Assembly (NCBI RefSeq): GCF_014356525.2
Contig: NC_052507.1
Location: 62,312,295 to 62,376,294 of the forward strand
Length of the DNA: 64,000 nt
From: Nilaparvata lugens
Lineage: Eukaryota > Arthropoda > Insecta > Hemiptera > Delphacidae
Reading direction: 5' to 3'
The translations under genes were made by a program, and so were the position numbers. This document shows, piece by piece, positions 51,470 to 62,123 of this stretch (positions within the stretch are counted from its first letter, which is position 1; every line of letters begins with the position of its first letter). The notes beneath the pieces are model-generated. The model was not told the origin of the DNA. It worked only from the letters and a program-made list of their open reading frames with translations, and made no database searches.

Positions 51470-51647
51470 TCCAAGAAAACGTTCACCTTGCGTCAATCTT
51501 GAACCTGTTCCATAACAAAGTCAAATTTTATCTGAGCTTTCCTCAGGAAATTCAAGGACAGTTATTACAAGTGAGAATACTTTATTTTTACTATCAATAG
51601 TTGGAAATAGTTAGAAAATAGTAGGCTACTCACAATTGTGGATAATA

Positions 51648-53068
51648 CCGGGTGTTTCAAAAAGAATTACCCAATTTAAACAGTTATATTTATTTGAAAA
51701 ATGGTGTACACAAACCAATTTTACATCAAATTACTCCCAGAAGTATCAAGTTTACGATGATGTGTTGTAAGTGTTCTATGTGCCCTCCTTTTGTGGCTCG
51801 GACGACATCTAGACGGTAGCCAAATTCATCCTAGACTGTTCTCAAGATGTCTTCTCAGACTGTAGCTACTGCATCAGTTATCCTGGTTTTTAGCTGCTCT
51901 ATATCAAGTGCTAAGGAAGGAACATAAACACGATCTTCAACTTTATTCCTCCCTTAGCACTTGATATTGAGGAGCTAAAAACCAGGATAGCTGATGCAGT
52001 AGCTACAGTCCCTGAAGACAGACATCTTGCGAACAATCTGGGATGAATTTGGCTACCGTCTACACCTTTTCCAATTTTATTTGAGAAATTATCAAGTTGA
52101 TTTGAGAAAGTACCAATTGTATTTGAGAATAGTCACTTGTAATTGAGAGAATGTCAGATGTAAATGAGAATAGCCAATTGTATTTAAGAAGTCATCACAT
52201 GTAATTGAGAGTAGTGAATTGTATTTGAGAAATCGTCAAATGTAAATAAGAGGATATCAATTGAAAATGAGAAAATTTTCCAATTCACATGTCGTGACTC
52301 TTCTGTAGCCTACAGTACAGGTTTGATTTGAGCAGGAAAGGATACTGTACTACGTACACAGTATTCCAATTACTACCATAGGCTTTGCATGGGGGGAAAT
52401 TAATATTTTTAATGGTGAAATTATTTCCCCTGTACTGTTTACGAATGATTAATGAATATCATTTCTATCTATGTATTGGCAACACGACTTTTGTCTCCAA
52501 ACATTTTGTAAAATATTGCACTTGATGATGATTAAATTCTCTATGTTCAAGGCGCAATTGAACCTTATCATCAATCAATTGAATCTCTTGATCAAGCAAT
52601 TCGGCAATTCTTCAATGGATTTTGGTGGCTTGAGAATAATTTTTCATTCAAAAACTAAATGTTTTATTTAAATATTAAATTTCCCGATTACAACTGACAA
52701 CTTCTCAATTTCAAATCGTATTTTCTCAAATTGAAATGATACTTTCTCAAATAAAATTTACCATTCTCAACTACAAGTGATGACTTCTCAAATACAATTG
52801 ACTATTCTCATTTACATCTTACGTTTTTATCAAATACAAATGACTATTCTCTATTCTCAATTACAATTAATACTTTCTCAAATACAGTTGGAAAAGGTGT
52901 AGATGTCGTCCGAGCCTCAAAAGGAGGGCACATAGGACACTTATAATACATCATCATAAACTTGATACTTCTGTGAATAATTTAATGTAAAATTGGTTTG
53001 TCTAAACCATTTTTTTAAATAAATAAAACTGTTTGAAATTGGGTCATTCTTTTTGAAACACCCAGTAT
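51648..53068. mobile_element. Large fold-back element with mariner-type ends and minisatellite arms
   Basis: Ends CGGGTGTTTCAAAAAGAATT and GGTCATTCTTTTTGAAACACCC are inverted repeats. Both are followed by an inverted 130-bp block containing CATAG-ACACTT and GGAGGGCACATAG. Bases 51938-52010 encode PPLALDIEELKTRIADAVAT, the C-terminal end of a Tc1/mariner transposase; 51840-51930 is the same piece inverted. Both arms then carry degenerate repeats of TGTATTTGAGAA-type units (52070-52280; complementary TTCTCAAATACA at 52695-52890). The centre (52290-52690) has no identified gene. Confidence 0.8.
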
Positions 53069-53224
53069 AGTACCGTGTAGTACTCTCAATAGTTAGGACT
53101 CTGATATGGAACAGGCCTTTGGCATGACAAGAACTCCTCAAGGTGTGTGTATACATAGGGCGGTCTAAGCGGTCTTTGGAGGACATTGATCTCTAAAACT
53201 CTTGAGTTCTAGCGTTCTCATACG

Positions 53225-53366
53225 ATTTATGAAACTCTTGAACTCTAGTGTTCTCTGGAACTCTTGAACTCTAGTGTTCTCTGGAACTCTTGACCTCTAG
53301 TGTTCTCTGGAACTCTTGAACTCTAGTGTTCTCTGGAACTATTGAACTCTAGTATTCTCTGGAACG
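53225..53366. repeat. 26-bp minisatellite, about five copies
   Basis: The unit TTCTCTGGAACTCTTGAACT plus CTAGTG repeats with phase 26 bp (TTCTCTGGAA at 53251 and 53277 and onward). Edge copies are diverged. It lies just downstream of the protease stop codon (53487, minus strand) and may be in its 3' untranslated region. Confidence 0.9.
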
Positions 53367-53486
53367 CATGACCGTTCTCTGTACACACCCACCCTTAATC
53401 CATGTTTCTCGATTCTGACGATTTCGAATCTCATTGAGCGATTTAGGAATTATTGAATATGTTTCCATACTGGTCATGGTCCATTA

Positions 53487-53663
53487 TCACGTGACAGACG
53501 TATCGTTGTTCATAACATCCAGTATCCAGGGAACGAATTTCGATATGCGCGTACAAACACCAGGCAAGTTAGCTTCTGCGCAGCCTATGCCCCAACTGAT
53601 TATACCTGCTAGGAAGAATCGGCCGTCTCTCCCCCTTACTTGCAGTGGACCCCCGGAATCACC
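53487..53663 (-). CDS. Sb: Stubble-like protease last exon with catalytic Ser
   Basis: Acceptor GTTTTAG precedes 53663. It encodes [20 protein letters not shown], then [20 protein letters not shown] and a tail [18 protein letters not shown] before TGA at 53489-53487. Gly in SWGIG and PGV forms the open trypsin-type pocket. The tail extends several residues beyond the fly protein. Confidence 0.95.
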   Translation of the reverse strand, partial: GDSGGPLQVRGRDGRFFLAGIISWGIGCAEANLPGVCTRISKFVPWILDVMNNDTSVT

Positions 53664-56600
53664 CTAAAACAGATAAAATTCATTTAATTATTCAAGTAAT
53701 ATCATATTTTTAAATTCCAAATTTATTGTTTCAAGTGTATGGTGAGAAATTAGACAAATTTTATAAAGTGAAGAGAACAAAACCCATTTTCTGGAATTGA
53801 ATAAAACCACAAATATGTTGCCAAATTCTACACTGTTGTTTTATTCAGTACACGACCAAAGCTTCGTGTTCACACCGGTCACATTTTCAAGTTGACTAGA
53901 AGTTGAAAATGTGACCGGTGTGGTCACGAAACCTTGGTCGTGTACTGAATAAAACAACAGTGTAGAATTTGACAACATATTTGTGGTTTTATTCAATTAT
54001 GGAACGGTTATACAATATTGACAATGACTCAGTCTATTTTCTGGACTATTTTAATGAATTAAAATTATGGGGAGGAAGAGTTTTGGGCTGTGCCTGTTGT
54101 TCCTCCCCCAAATTATATCATATAATAATTTTGTATCATTGGATCAATAAAAGAGTAATTTATTTTGTAGGCTATTCTCTCAAATATTGATTTTCTTTTT
54201 ACTATAGCTCTACAGCCCATTGTGGGCTTTGGCCTCCTCCACAACATTCCTCCAAACGTTTCTATCCATTATAAATCCTCTCGATCCTCTATAACCCTTA
54301 CTTATCAAATCATCCCTTATCTCATCTTCCCATCGTATTCTTGGTCTACCTTGTTCTCTTCTCGACAAATATTGATTATTCAGCCTAATAAACTTATCCA
54401 CCCTGTTGTCTGAATGAGCAATTTTTAATAAAAAATTAATTTTTATAAAATTAATTTATAAAAAAAATAATTTTTATATTAATAATATGTATCACCATCT
54501 TAATACATAACTTGTGATTATCCCATGGAGATCTAGTGATGGGAGACTAGTCATCTGTGGTTTTTCCAAATTGATAATAATTTATTCAAATAACCAATGA
54601 AAGCTATTTGAATAGAACTATAAAGAGTTCTGCCACTGCAAATACTGATCAAAGAGCTAAATAGCAGAAGGAAATTCAATGAATGAAACTGTCCAAAAAC
54701 TGTGCCCAGACTGGAAAACAAAGTTTTTCAAATTCTTGTCAATAGCGTATATGGATAGAAAATAGCATCTTACGTAACAAGGATGGGAAGGGGCCTTTTG
54801 CAGGCGAGAATGATGTTTCTATTCGAGGCGTTAGCCGAGACTAGATTTTCATTTGAGCACTGCAAAAGACATTCACATCCAAGTAACGTACTCTATTTTT
54901 TCCTAATAATCCAAAGAAGAATAATAATTGAGAAATATAAAACATTACTTACTACACTACTGGTGATGACGTTACCACATGCATTCTCTAAACATAACCT
55001 GTTTTGCAAATTCCGAGTTAGGAGTTTTGTGGAAGTTGACCAAACTTCCACCTGGAGCGTTGAAGGTGGTTTTTTGTATAGTGAGTTCCACGTTATAATG
55101 ACAGTATTTGTTCAACTTTGGTTTTGCTATCCTTGTCTATCATTTGACAAAGCCGGTGGTACTATCCTTTTCTAGGTCCACAACGATGCCAATAATTATG
55201 TTTTTGACAGTGTAGAAATATAATTAATCAATGCAGAGAATCGGCATTGCTATTCTCCTATCTTCATTCACTGCCATTATAAAGTGGACCACACTATAGC
55301 AGTTTTGCTGTTCCTATTTCGAGATATATTCGACTGTAAAGAAAACATATGGTTTCATTACAGTAGAGTATGCTGTAATGAGAATCATATGTTTATTTGT
55401 TCTGCAAACAGCTGTTTACCGGCTTGATTTCATGCATGGAAAACAGCTGAAATTGAATGACTATGACAAAAAATGTTATGATGGTATAGTACCTGGCAAG
55501 AGTCCCTGCCTCCATCATCAAACCCTGCGCACATGAATATGTCTGGAATGAACTCGTGGCGTCCAGCTCTCAGGAACATGTTTTTACATTTGTCGTTGCT
55601 CACAATTGGTACAGTCACCTGAAAAGAGGAAGGAGACAATTAATAAAGTTTTGGAAACAACACAGAACAAATAAGAAATGTATAAATACTATCCTCAAAA
55701 CTTGATAACCAATTTGAGGATTTATTATTCATGCATTCATGAAATATAAGTACATCATCAAAATGGTAGGGAGAGGAAAATTGAGGTAATCATGTGCTAT
55801 TCCTCTCCCAAATTTAGATAGGGTTACACATAGTCCGAAATAGGTCAAGTCTTGTAGTTTTTCATTGAATTCAAACGTTTCCATTGAGCTTCTCAAGTTT
55901 GTTTCCATGTTATCCAAGAACATTCATTTATTTATTCAATCATTCAGAGTTACACAACTTACAGAAAAGTACCACAGGCTAAAACGCCCAAATCGGTTTC
56001 AATTCTAATTTATACAACAGTCCAAATGTAGCTAGGTTATCTGTCACTCCAACATTCTTCAATTACACACTCAATTAGCATGACAGTAAATAACATATAC
56101 TCTAGATTCTCTGTTACTTATAATGAGACTGTTCTACGTTTGAAGATTTGATACTGCAGGATGTTATACTATGAAATTACCTATCAAATGTGGATCGGGG
56201 CAAAACTGTCTGCTCAAATAAATACCGTACTATAGGAATTCTCACATTCAGATTTTCTCTAAATTGATCCCAAGGCTCAAACTAGTAAATAAACTTGATT
56301 CTGCGACTATCTCTCACCTCTCAGCAGCTCAATAATTCATAGGCCTATATGCTATATAGTGAGATCCACGTTTTAATGGCAGTGGAGAAAGATAGAACAA
56401 CGTTGCCAATCCTCTATCTTGTCAATAACTTCTATAGACGTTAGCCTTAGACCAGTTATAGAATAGACACGGCCTATTGTATATTCATACTGGAAGTCGA
56501 TGAAGCCAACATCTACTGTCATATCTCCAAATTGTGACGTCAGCATCAGATAGAAAACTTTTCTGTAGAGTTTGTTTACATTGTTTCCCATAGCAGATTG

Positions 56601-59600
56601 TGTCTATTTCAGCGGGAGCGCAGCTGGAGTTTACCATTTTAATGAATAATAATTTACATCCTTCTGAAAAAGACACAATAAATTGATGAAATCCATGTAC
56701 TAACCATAGTGAAGAAGAAGAAGAAGAAGAAGAAGAAGAAGAAGAAGAAGAAGAAGAAGAAGAAGAATATCTGTATAAAAATAGGGAGTGATTTATCTCC
56801 CTAGAGTTCTGATTTGAACTCTGTAGATAGATAAATAGATTTGATTTGATTTGACTGACCTCTTGTAGGACAGACGGCAGCGTGCCCCCCTCGCTGAGCC
56901 GACCCCACCCAGTGACAGTGGCGTTCTCCCCGATCAGCAGGTCATCGGAGCCGGGCAGGCAGATTGGAGCAATGTGTGGAGCAAACTCCAGGGCGGCGTC
57001 AAGGCGTACCAACGCCAGGTCGTACTCATAGGTGAAGTAGTTGTAGTTGGGGTGAACCACTTTGCGCGTCACGCTACGCTCGGCGAACGGGTACGGCTCG
57101 GACATCGTCGAGAAGTCGTACTCGCCCACACGGATGCGGATTTGCGATTTCATCAGGCTGCAATCAATCGATCAATCAATCAATCATAAATCAAAAATTT
57201 GTATTTATTTACGAAGGTTCACCCCATTAATCGGTATGCCTAGGCCTATAGCCTGGTTTTCATTAGTAGATTTCCCTGGGTAAGTACTAACTATCATGTG
57301 AACTCTCTCAATGAAAACGTTCAAGGAAGAGTCTTGGTAGAGTACTAGTTCTACTTTCCTTGTCATATTACCATAGGTAAGGGAAGTATTGCTTTCCGAA
57401 AAAATTAAGGTACCCCAATTTCTAAATTTCTATACGTTTTAAGGTCCCCTGAGTCCAAAAAGTGTTTTTTGGGTATTGGTCTGTATGTGTGCGTGTTTGT
57501 GTTAAAAAGTGTTTAAGTGTCAATTTATTAAAAAGTATTGAAATTTTAAGGTTAGTTCTGTTCAATATACAACACACTTTACCTACTATTCTCAATTGTA
57601 GTGAAAAGAGTTACTCGACCACTAACTATACTAGTGAAAACCAGGCTTATGTGTTACATTCCAGGTTTACTCGAATAGCTGATCAATCTTAGTTTAAACT
57701 GAGGTGGTGCTTATATTATGTCATCTAGAACCTCAAGGTCGAGAAAATATTTTAGTACATGTATTTTATTTATACACTGTAGTGCCGGTTGCACAAAAGC
57801 CGGTTTTATTTTGATCATGATTAATTTCACTAGAACCAATCAGAGAAGACGTTTTATCAAAAATCTGGTGTGGTACACTCACACAACTTTCCTTGCTCAT
57901 ATTTGAAACTACGATCAAACTTCTGTATATGTGTATATATAATTATTGTTTTCAGAGTACTTTTTCCTTAGAGTAAATTGTGAAATACGATTATTTTTTT
58001 AGTCGTAATTTTTTTAAAGTCGTCAAAACAGCTGTTCTACAGATGAAATATCTCGACTATGTGTTATTTTTATGAACTGCGCTACCTACCTACCTCATGC
58101 ACGAGAAGGAGGTTACTAAGTCCATTTCTCAAGGATGGGGTGGACCCCCCATTAGTTTCCCAGAGAGGAGAATCATACCAGTTGATAGAGCTGATAAAAA
58201 GCTATCCATTTAATAAATTTGAAGAAAATCGTTACAGCCGTTTTCGAGAAAACCGTGAAAAACATGGTTTTTTAGTGATTATCCGCCATTTTTCTCAAAA
58301 ATATTACGGAGCTCCTGCAATTTTCCCAGAGATGAGACTCATGGCAGTTGATAGGGCTTATAAATAGCTATCCATGGTATAAATTTGAAGGAAGTCGTTA
58401 GAGCCGTTTTCGAGAAAACCGTGAAAAACATGGTTTTTTAGGGATTATCCGCCATTTTTCTCAAAAATATTACGGAGCTCCTGCAATTTTCCCAGGAATG
58501 AGACTCATGTCAGTTGATAGGGCTTATAAATAGCTATCCATGGTATGAATTTGAAGAAAATCGTTAGAGCCGTTTTCGAGAAAACCGTGAAAAACATGTT
58601 TTTTTAGTAATTATCCGCCATTTTTCTCGAGAATATTACGCAGCTCCTGCAATTTTCCCAGAAATGAGACTTATGTCAGTTGATAGGGCTCATAAATAGC
58701 TATCCATGGTATAAATTTAAAGAAAATCGTTAGAGCCGTTTTTGAGAAAATCGTGAAAAACATCGATTTTTAGTAATTATCCGCCATTTTTTCCGCCATC
58801 TTGAATTGAATTTTATTGAATTTCTTATTGTCGGGTCCTCTTGGTATAAGGACCTTAAGTTTAAAATTTCAAGTCAATCGGTTAATTAGGAATGGAGTTA
58901 TCGTGTTCACAGACATACACACATACACACATACACACACACACACACACATACACACACACACACACACACACAGACCAACACCCAAAAATCATGTTTT
59001 TGGACTTAGGGGACCTTGAAACGTATAGAAAACTTGAAATTGGGGTACCTTAATTTTTTTTGGAAAGCAATACTTTCCTTACCTATGGTAGTAGGGCAAG
59101 GAAAGTAAAAAGACCTATGATTGTTTCTCGTGAAATTAATCACGGTTAAAATTTAACCGGCTTTTGTGCAACCGGGCCTGAGTCTCTATTCTGAAACTTG
59201 AGATTACCAACTAATTAGAGATTAGATACTATAGTGAGGTCCACGTTAAAATGGCAGTGGATAAAGATAGAAGAATAGCGATGCCGATTCTCTGAATTAA
59301 TTAATTATATTTCTACACTGTCAAAAACATAATTGGCATCGTGTTGGACCTAGAAAAGGATAGTACCACCGGCTATGTCGAATGATAGACAAGGATAGTA
59401 AAACCAAAGTTGATCAAATACTGTCATTATAACGTGGACCTCACTATAGTGAAGGTGATTATTAGAACTAGCCAAGATTATTAGTATTCATTTTACAACT
59501 TTTACAACTTGGGAGGATGATTATTAGAACAGGCCTACACGATCGTATGAATAGGCTAATGATGAAATGAGATGGCATAAACTTTGTGAGTTCAGACTCC

Positions 59601-61188
59601 ACTCAACTCTCTCATCCCATCTCATTCTAACTCTCACTTTCTCTCAGTCTCTCTCCCTTGCTAACCTGCTTCAAAAGTGAAAGATAAGATTTAGCATGAC
59701 TGTCACATGTGTGGCGGTACATGAGTTTGGATGACACGAATTATTATTGACTATACTATACCTCACAAGCTGTGTTCATTACGCCTCTAGAAGGCTAATT
59801 AATCAAATTTATCCGAATATATTTCAAGAGAAATGCATACCTGCACTGTACTAAAATGATTGAGGGCTTGAACTCAAAATGAATCACATTATAACAAATG
59901 ATACTTGATATAGATATAATCCAGTTCAAGATGAAATTTAAAACTGGCACTGTGCAAACGGCAAGTAGTATAGAGTGCTTGCTTATCTTCGATAAGAGTA
60001 CTCTAATTTTAAATACTAATCTTTAGCCAATGTTGGGTTGAGTTATCAGTTAATTTTAGATCTCAATCGGTTAGTTTGTATCCCTCAAAACAAAAAATCT
60101 GGTGTGGCGCACTCACACAATATCCTTACCGTTATGAAAATTGATCACCTAACGCTAGTGTTCACGCGCATCTCAAGTCTCCTATTCAAAGACTCAAGCC
60201 AGCTGGTGACAGGACAATAACACTGGAGACACAAGAGGTCTGCTATCTCTTCATAGTGGATGATTTAATAGAATCAACAGTTGCCAAAAGTTTGCAATTG
60301 GATAATAAAATTTTCTCGAATTTCGAGCTTATTTTCAATTTCAGGTGAAAATGTTACTGAACATTAATTGTAGAGATTTCCATGCTCAATCTTTTCCACT
60401 TGAATTTTTTTGTTTAAATTGTAAGCCTGATAATTGGGAATCTAAAATCGAACTTTGCATAGATGGAGCGGAGCTCCTGGAATTTTTACAGATATGGGAC
60501 TTGTGGCAGTTGATAGAACTTATCATTGACTATTTTAGATATAAATGGGACTTGTGGCAGTTGATAGAGCTTATCATTGACTATTTTAGGTATAAATTTG
60601 AACAAAATCGTTGGAGCCTTTTCTGAGAAAATCACGAAAAACCCTGTTTTTTACCTAATTTTCGCCATTTTAGCCGCTATCTTGAATTGCATTTGTTCGT
60701 GTCGGATCCTTATGGGGGAAGGACCTTAAGTTCCAAATTTCAAGTCATTTCATTAATTGGGAGATGAAATATCGTGTACACATACATACATACACACATA
60801 CAGAACAATAACAAAAACAACTTTTTTGGACTCAGGGGGCTTTGAAACGTATAGAAATTTAGAAATTGGGGTACCTTAATTTTTTTCGGGAAGCAATTCT
60901 TTCCTTACCTATGGTAACAGGGCAAGGAAAGTAAAAACGAATTATTAACCAGCAGTTCATCATGGATGGTGAAGTAGATGAACACTGTTATTTGTTTTTG
61001 GTGGAAGAAGGCAAAGATTAATGGTTATATTTTCTGTATTGAATGATAAGTAGTATTTTTTAAAATGTCTGGATAACTCACTCATCTACACAATGTCCAG
61101 CCGTTGCAATCCACTGCTCATTGAGCAGAGCTCCTCCGCATCGGTGTGTGCTAGAGGTGCCGAAAAATGACACCCTCCTCACTGACAC
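53487..61188 (-). CDS. Sb: Stubble-like trypsin-type serine protease, 3' part of gene
   Basis: Four exons on the minus strand in transcript order: 61188-61082, 57157-56860, 55618-55493 and 53663-53487. All use GT/AG and the phases agree. Together they encode an almost complete S1 protease domain: catalytic His in TAGHC, Asp in YDLALVRLD, Ser in GDSGGP. Asp precedes SCQGDSGG, giving trypsin-like preference for cleavage after Arg/Lys. The sequences [20 protein letters not shown] and [19 protein letters not shown] are characteristic of Stubble, a type II transmembrane protease acting outside the cell in epithelial shape change of legs, wings and bristles in Drosophila. The activation site, clip-like region and membrane anchor would lie on exons beyond 64000. 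Orthology is strong from the domain; function here is inferred. Confidence 0.93.
53795..53996. mobile_element. Near-perfect palindrome, arms about 90 bp
   Basis: TTGAATAAAACCACAAATAT with TACACTGTTGTTTTATTCAG on one side and their complements on the other, around a loop near ACTTGACTAGAAGT. Arms differ at only a few positions. A fold-back MITE in the last intron of the protease gene. Confidence 0.85.
54062..54413 (-). pseudogene. Non-LTR retrotransposon 3' end fragments
   Basis: Minus-strand 54210-54401 encodes [18 protein letters not shown], then [18 protein letters not shown] and a stop, which is the standard last stretch of RTE-like and related reverse transcriptase ORFs. Next to it, 54062-54150 holds a plus-strand GTTTTGGGCTGTGCCTGTTG tail ending GATCAATAAAAGAG, apparently the 3' tail of a different element. 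Confidence 0.75.
54763..54960 (+). mobile_element. Single arm of the 2912-3352 fold-back family
   Basis: GCATCTTACGTAACAAGGAT, GCCTTTTGCAGGCGAGAATG and AAGTAACGTACTCTATTTTT match the left arm of that element. Similarity fades after GAATTCTC-like sequence near 54985, and no second arm is present. Confidence 0.7.
55078..55299 (+). mobile_element. TIR family A element, short form
   Basis: TATAGTGAGTTCCACGTTAT and ATAAAGTGGACCACACTATA termini, with the short-form interior ATGTTTTTGACAGTGTAGAA. Confidence 0.8.
55493..55618 (-). CDS. Sb: Stubble-like protease exon
   Basis: Acceptor CTTTTCAG precedes 55618 and donor GTACTATA follows 55493. 42 codons: [20 protein letters not shown], then [20 protein letters not shown] and CQ. 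Conserved Cys residues fit the S1 disulfides. The Asp before SCQ is the specificity-pocket residue. Confidence 0.96.
55640..56353. other. Intron with a retroposon-like tail, no gene
   Basis: Bases 55766-55858 (TGTGCTATTCCTCTCCCAAA, TAGTCCGAAATAGGTCAAGT) match 33788-33880, so they are a dispersed repeat, probably a retrotransposon 3' tail. Nothing else is recognised. Confidence 0.45.
56354..56446 (+). mobile_element. TIR family A element, left end only
   Basis: TATAGTGAGATCCACGTTTT to TTCTATAGACGTTAGCC. Truncated after about 93 bp. Confidence 0.7.
56712..56766. repeat. GAA trinucleotide microsatellite
   Basis: About eighteen GAA/AAG units in a protease intron. On the minus strand it reads as a polyserine run in a spurious extension of the exon ORF. 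Confidence 0.95.
56860..57157 (-). CDS. Sb: Stubble-like protease exon with catalytic Asp
   Basis: Acceptor GATTGCAG precedes 57157 and donor GTCAGT follows 56860. The first base completes an Asp codon from the previous exon, giving [19 protein letters not shown] across the join. It then encodes [20 protein letters not shown] with catalytic Asp, and [16 protein letters not shown]. The ORF continues open into the intron through the GAA repeat, but the splice donor and domain limit define the real end. Confidence 0.96.
57355..57510 (+). mobile_element. Dispersed repeat C', 5' fragment
   Basis: TACTTTCCTTGTCATATTAC to GTGTGCGTGTTTGTG. It stops inside the TG tract, so about 80 percent of the element is missing. 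Confidence 0.7.
57784..57866. mobile_element. TIR family C MITE, left half
   Basis: CCGGTTGCACAAAAGCCGGT and CACTAGAACCAATCAGAGAA. Joins a repeat C' copy at about 57868. Confidence 0.6.
58165..58790. repeat. 166-bp tandem array, about 3.5 copies
   Basis: TTTTCGAGAA falls at 58241, 58407 and 58573, with a one-base variant at 58739, exactly 166 bp apart. Each unit includes GTGAAAAACATGGTTTTTTA, TATCCGCCATTTTTCTC and GTTGATAGGGCTTATAAAT. Each unit has a long match to a piece present once in other repeat C' copies. Confidence 0.92.
58917..58975. repeat. CA dinucleotide microsatellite
   Basis: CACATACACA then mostly pure CA units, within the repeat C' copy. Confidence 0.9.
59120..59180. mobile_element. 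TIR family C MITE, right half
   Basis: GAAATTAATCACGGTTAAAA and CCGGCTTTTGTGCAACCGGG. Together with 57784-57866 it could be the two halves of one MITE split by the repeat C' insertion. Confidence 0.65.
59229..59449 (+). mobile_element. TIR family A element, short form
   Basis: CTATAGTGAGGTCCACGTTA at the left and TAACGTGGACCTCACTATAG at the right, with the short-form interior. Confidence 0.85.
59450..60092. other. Intron sequence, nothing recognised
   Basis: Includes a CTCTCT-rich stretch at 59600-59650. No supported ORF or repeat family. Confidence 0.45.
60093..60932 (-). mobile_element. Dispersed repeat C', minus copy with a 51-bp duplication
   Basis: Begins AAATCTGGTGTGGCGCACTC and ends ATGGTAACAGGGCAAGGAAA. 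GGGACTTGTGGCAGTTGATA occurs at 60496 and 60547, a tandem duplication with period 51 bp. Confidence 0.75.
61082..61188 (-). CDS. Sb: Stubble-like protease exon with catalytic His
   Basis: Acceptor TTGTTTTAG precedes 61188 and donor GTGAGT follows 61082. It encodes [20 protein letters not shown], then [15 protein letters not shown] plus two bases of an Asp codon. GHC holds the catalytic His. The preceding exon, expected to carry the activation site and end just before VSVRR, was not found up to 64000. Confidence 0.96.
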
Positions 61189-61448
61189 CTAAAACAAAAA
61201 TAAATTTAAAATAAACAAAATTGCAATTTTTTTCAGGGATATTTCACCCAACACGACATATCAAGGGAACACTCTCATAGGATAATTTCTTAGAAAGCAA
61301 AAATAAGAGTTTGAAAGAGTGAATTTATTTACATTTAAGATTTTGATCAAGTTTGAAATTTAACAGGCTTTTATGCGACCAAGCCTCTGGTGTAGCTTTC
61401 AGCTTTTACACAACGTTGACGCTTTTCTATAAATATTCAGCTATGGAA

Positions 61449-61619
61449 GTAGTGAGGTCCACGTTATAATGGCAGTGTTCGATAAGCAAAGCTATTGCTA
61501 TCCTTGTCTATCATTCCGCAAAGCGGATAGCAGTATCTCTTTCTCGCTTTGCTCTGTTGCCAGATCGTCTTTCAACAATGTAGAATTGATAATTAATTAA
61601 CAAAATATTTCATCTTAAC
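61449..61619 (+). mobile_element. TIR family A element, left half
   Basis: AGTGAGGTCCACGTTATAAT to ACAAAATATTTCATC, long-form sequence that stops exactly at a TTAA, where a different element starts (CCTTCCTTTGGGCGCG). Confidence 0.75.
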
Positions 61620-62121
61620 CTTCCTTTGGGCGCGTAGCAGCACTCCGTGCTGCCAAGTAATTATTCTTGTAATAATTAGGATGGCATTCATTTTACAAAG
61701 TTGGGAAGTTCAGTACCTACAGTTGGTAACTTTGGTAATACAATCCACATAGCACATACTAGATGCTGTTTACATTGATTGTTTCAGTCGTGAGTTGAAG
61801 AGAAACACATAGACACGTCCTACAGGCAGCACTGTGTTCCTAATTTTCGAATATTCATATATGTTATTTTTTAAGAGACCATCCCATTTCTTTCAAGTTT
61901 CATTATCAATTATTAAAAGTGCCTTGTATGATGTTTTTTGATATTTTGAGAATAGCTGAAATAAAATTATTCTTTCAATGTGGTCAGTATTTGTATTCAA
62001 TTCTGTGAGTAACAATTTCCAGTATATTATTATTAAAAAATAGTATAACATGTTCAAGATAAGACTACAATCATCCAAAACATATATATATATATACACA
62101 TATATATATATAATATATATA
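61617..62121. mobile_element. Possible piggyBac-like element end inserted at TTAA
   Basis: TTAA at 61617-61620 is followed by CCTTCCTTTGGGCGCGTAGC, the same style of terminus as the MITE at 43225 (CCTTCCGGTAGTCGCGC). It interrupts a family A element whose known sequence continues CATCTTAATTATGG. No matching right terminus is seen before the TA-rich tract and mariner element at 62122, so the assignment is tentative. Confidence 0.45.
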
Positions 62122-62123
62122 TA

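Larger units (their letters stand above)
57868..59108 (-). mobile_element. Dispersed repeat C', minus copy with internal tandem expansion
   Basis: Begins AAATCTGGTGTGGTACACTC and ends ACCTATGGTAGTAGGGCAAG plus GAAAG. It has the CA tract (58917-58975) and GGGTACCTTAATTTTTTT of the family, but the middle is replaced by a 166-bp tandem array (58165-58790). It represents a subfamily distinct from the other copies. Confidence 0.7.

Noticed and set aside
53225..53366. Regularly spaced repeats that might suggest a CRISPR-like array
   Set aside because: Units of 26 bp follow one another with no unique spacers, and the genome is eukaryotic. This is a minisatellite.
54783..55175. 130-codon plus-strand ORF
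   Set aside because: It runs through a fold-back arm fragment and into a family A element. No homology is recognised, and the same arm sequence elsewhere is not open in this frame.
56485..56859. Polyserine-containing extension of the protease ORF
   Set aside because: It is the GAA microsatellite read on the minus strand in an intron. A GT donor lies exactly at the end of the conserved domain segment, and the next exon joins in phase.
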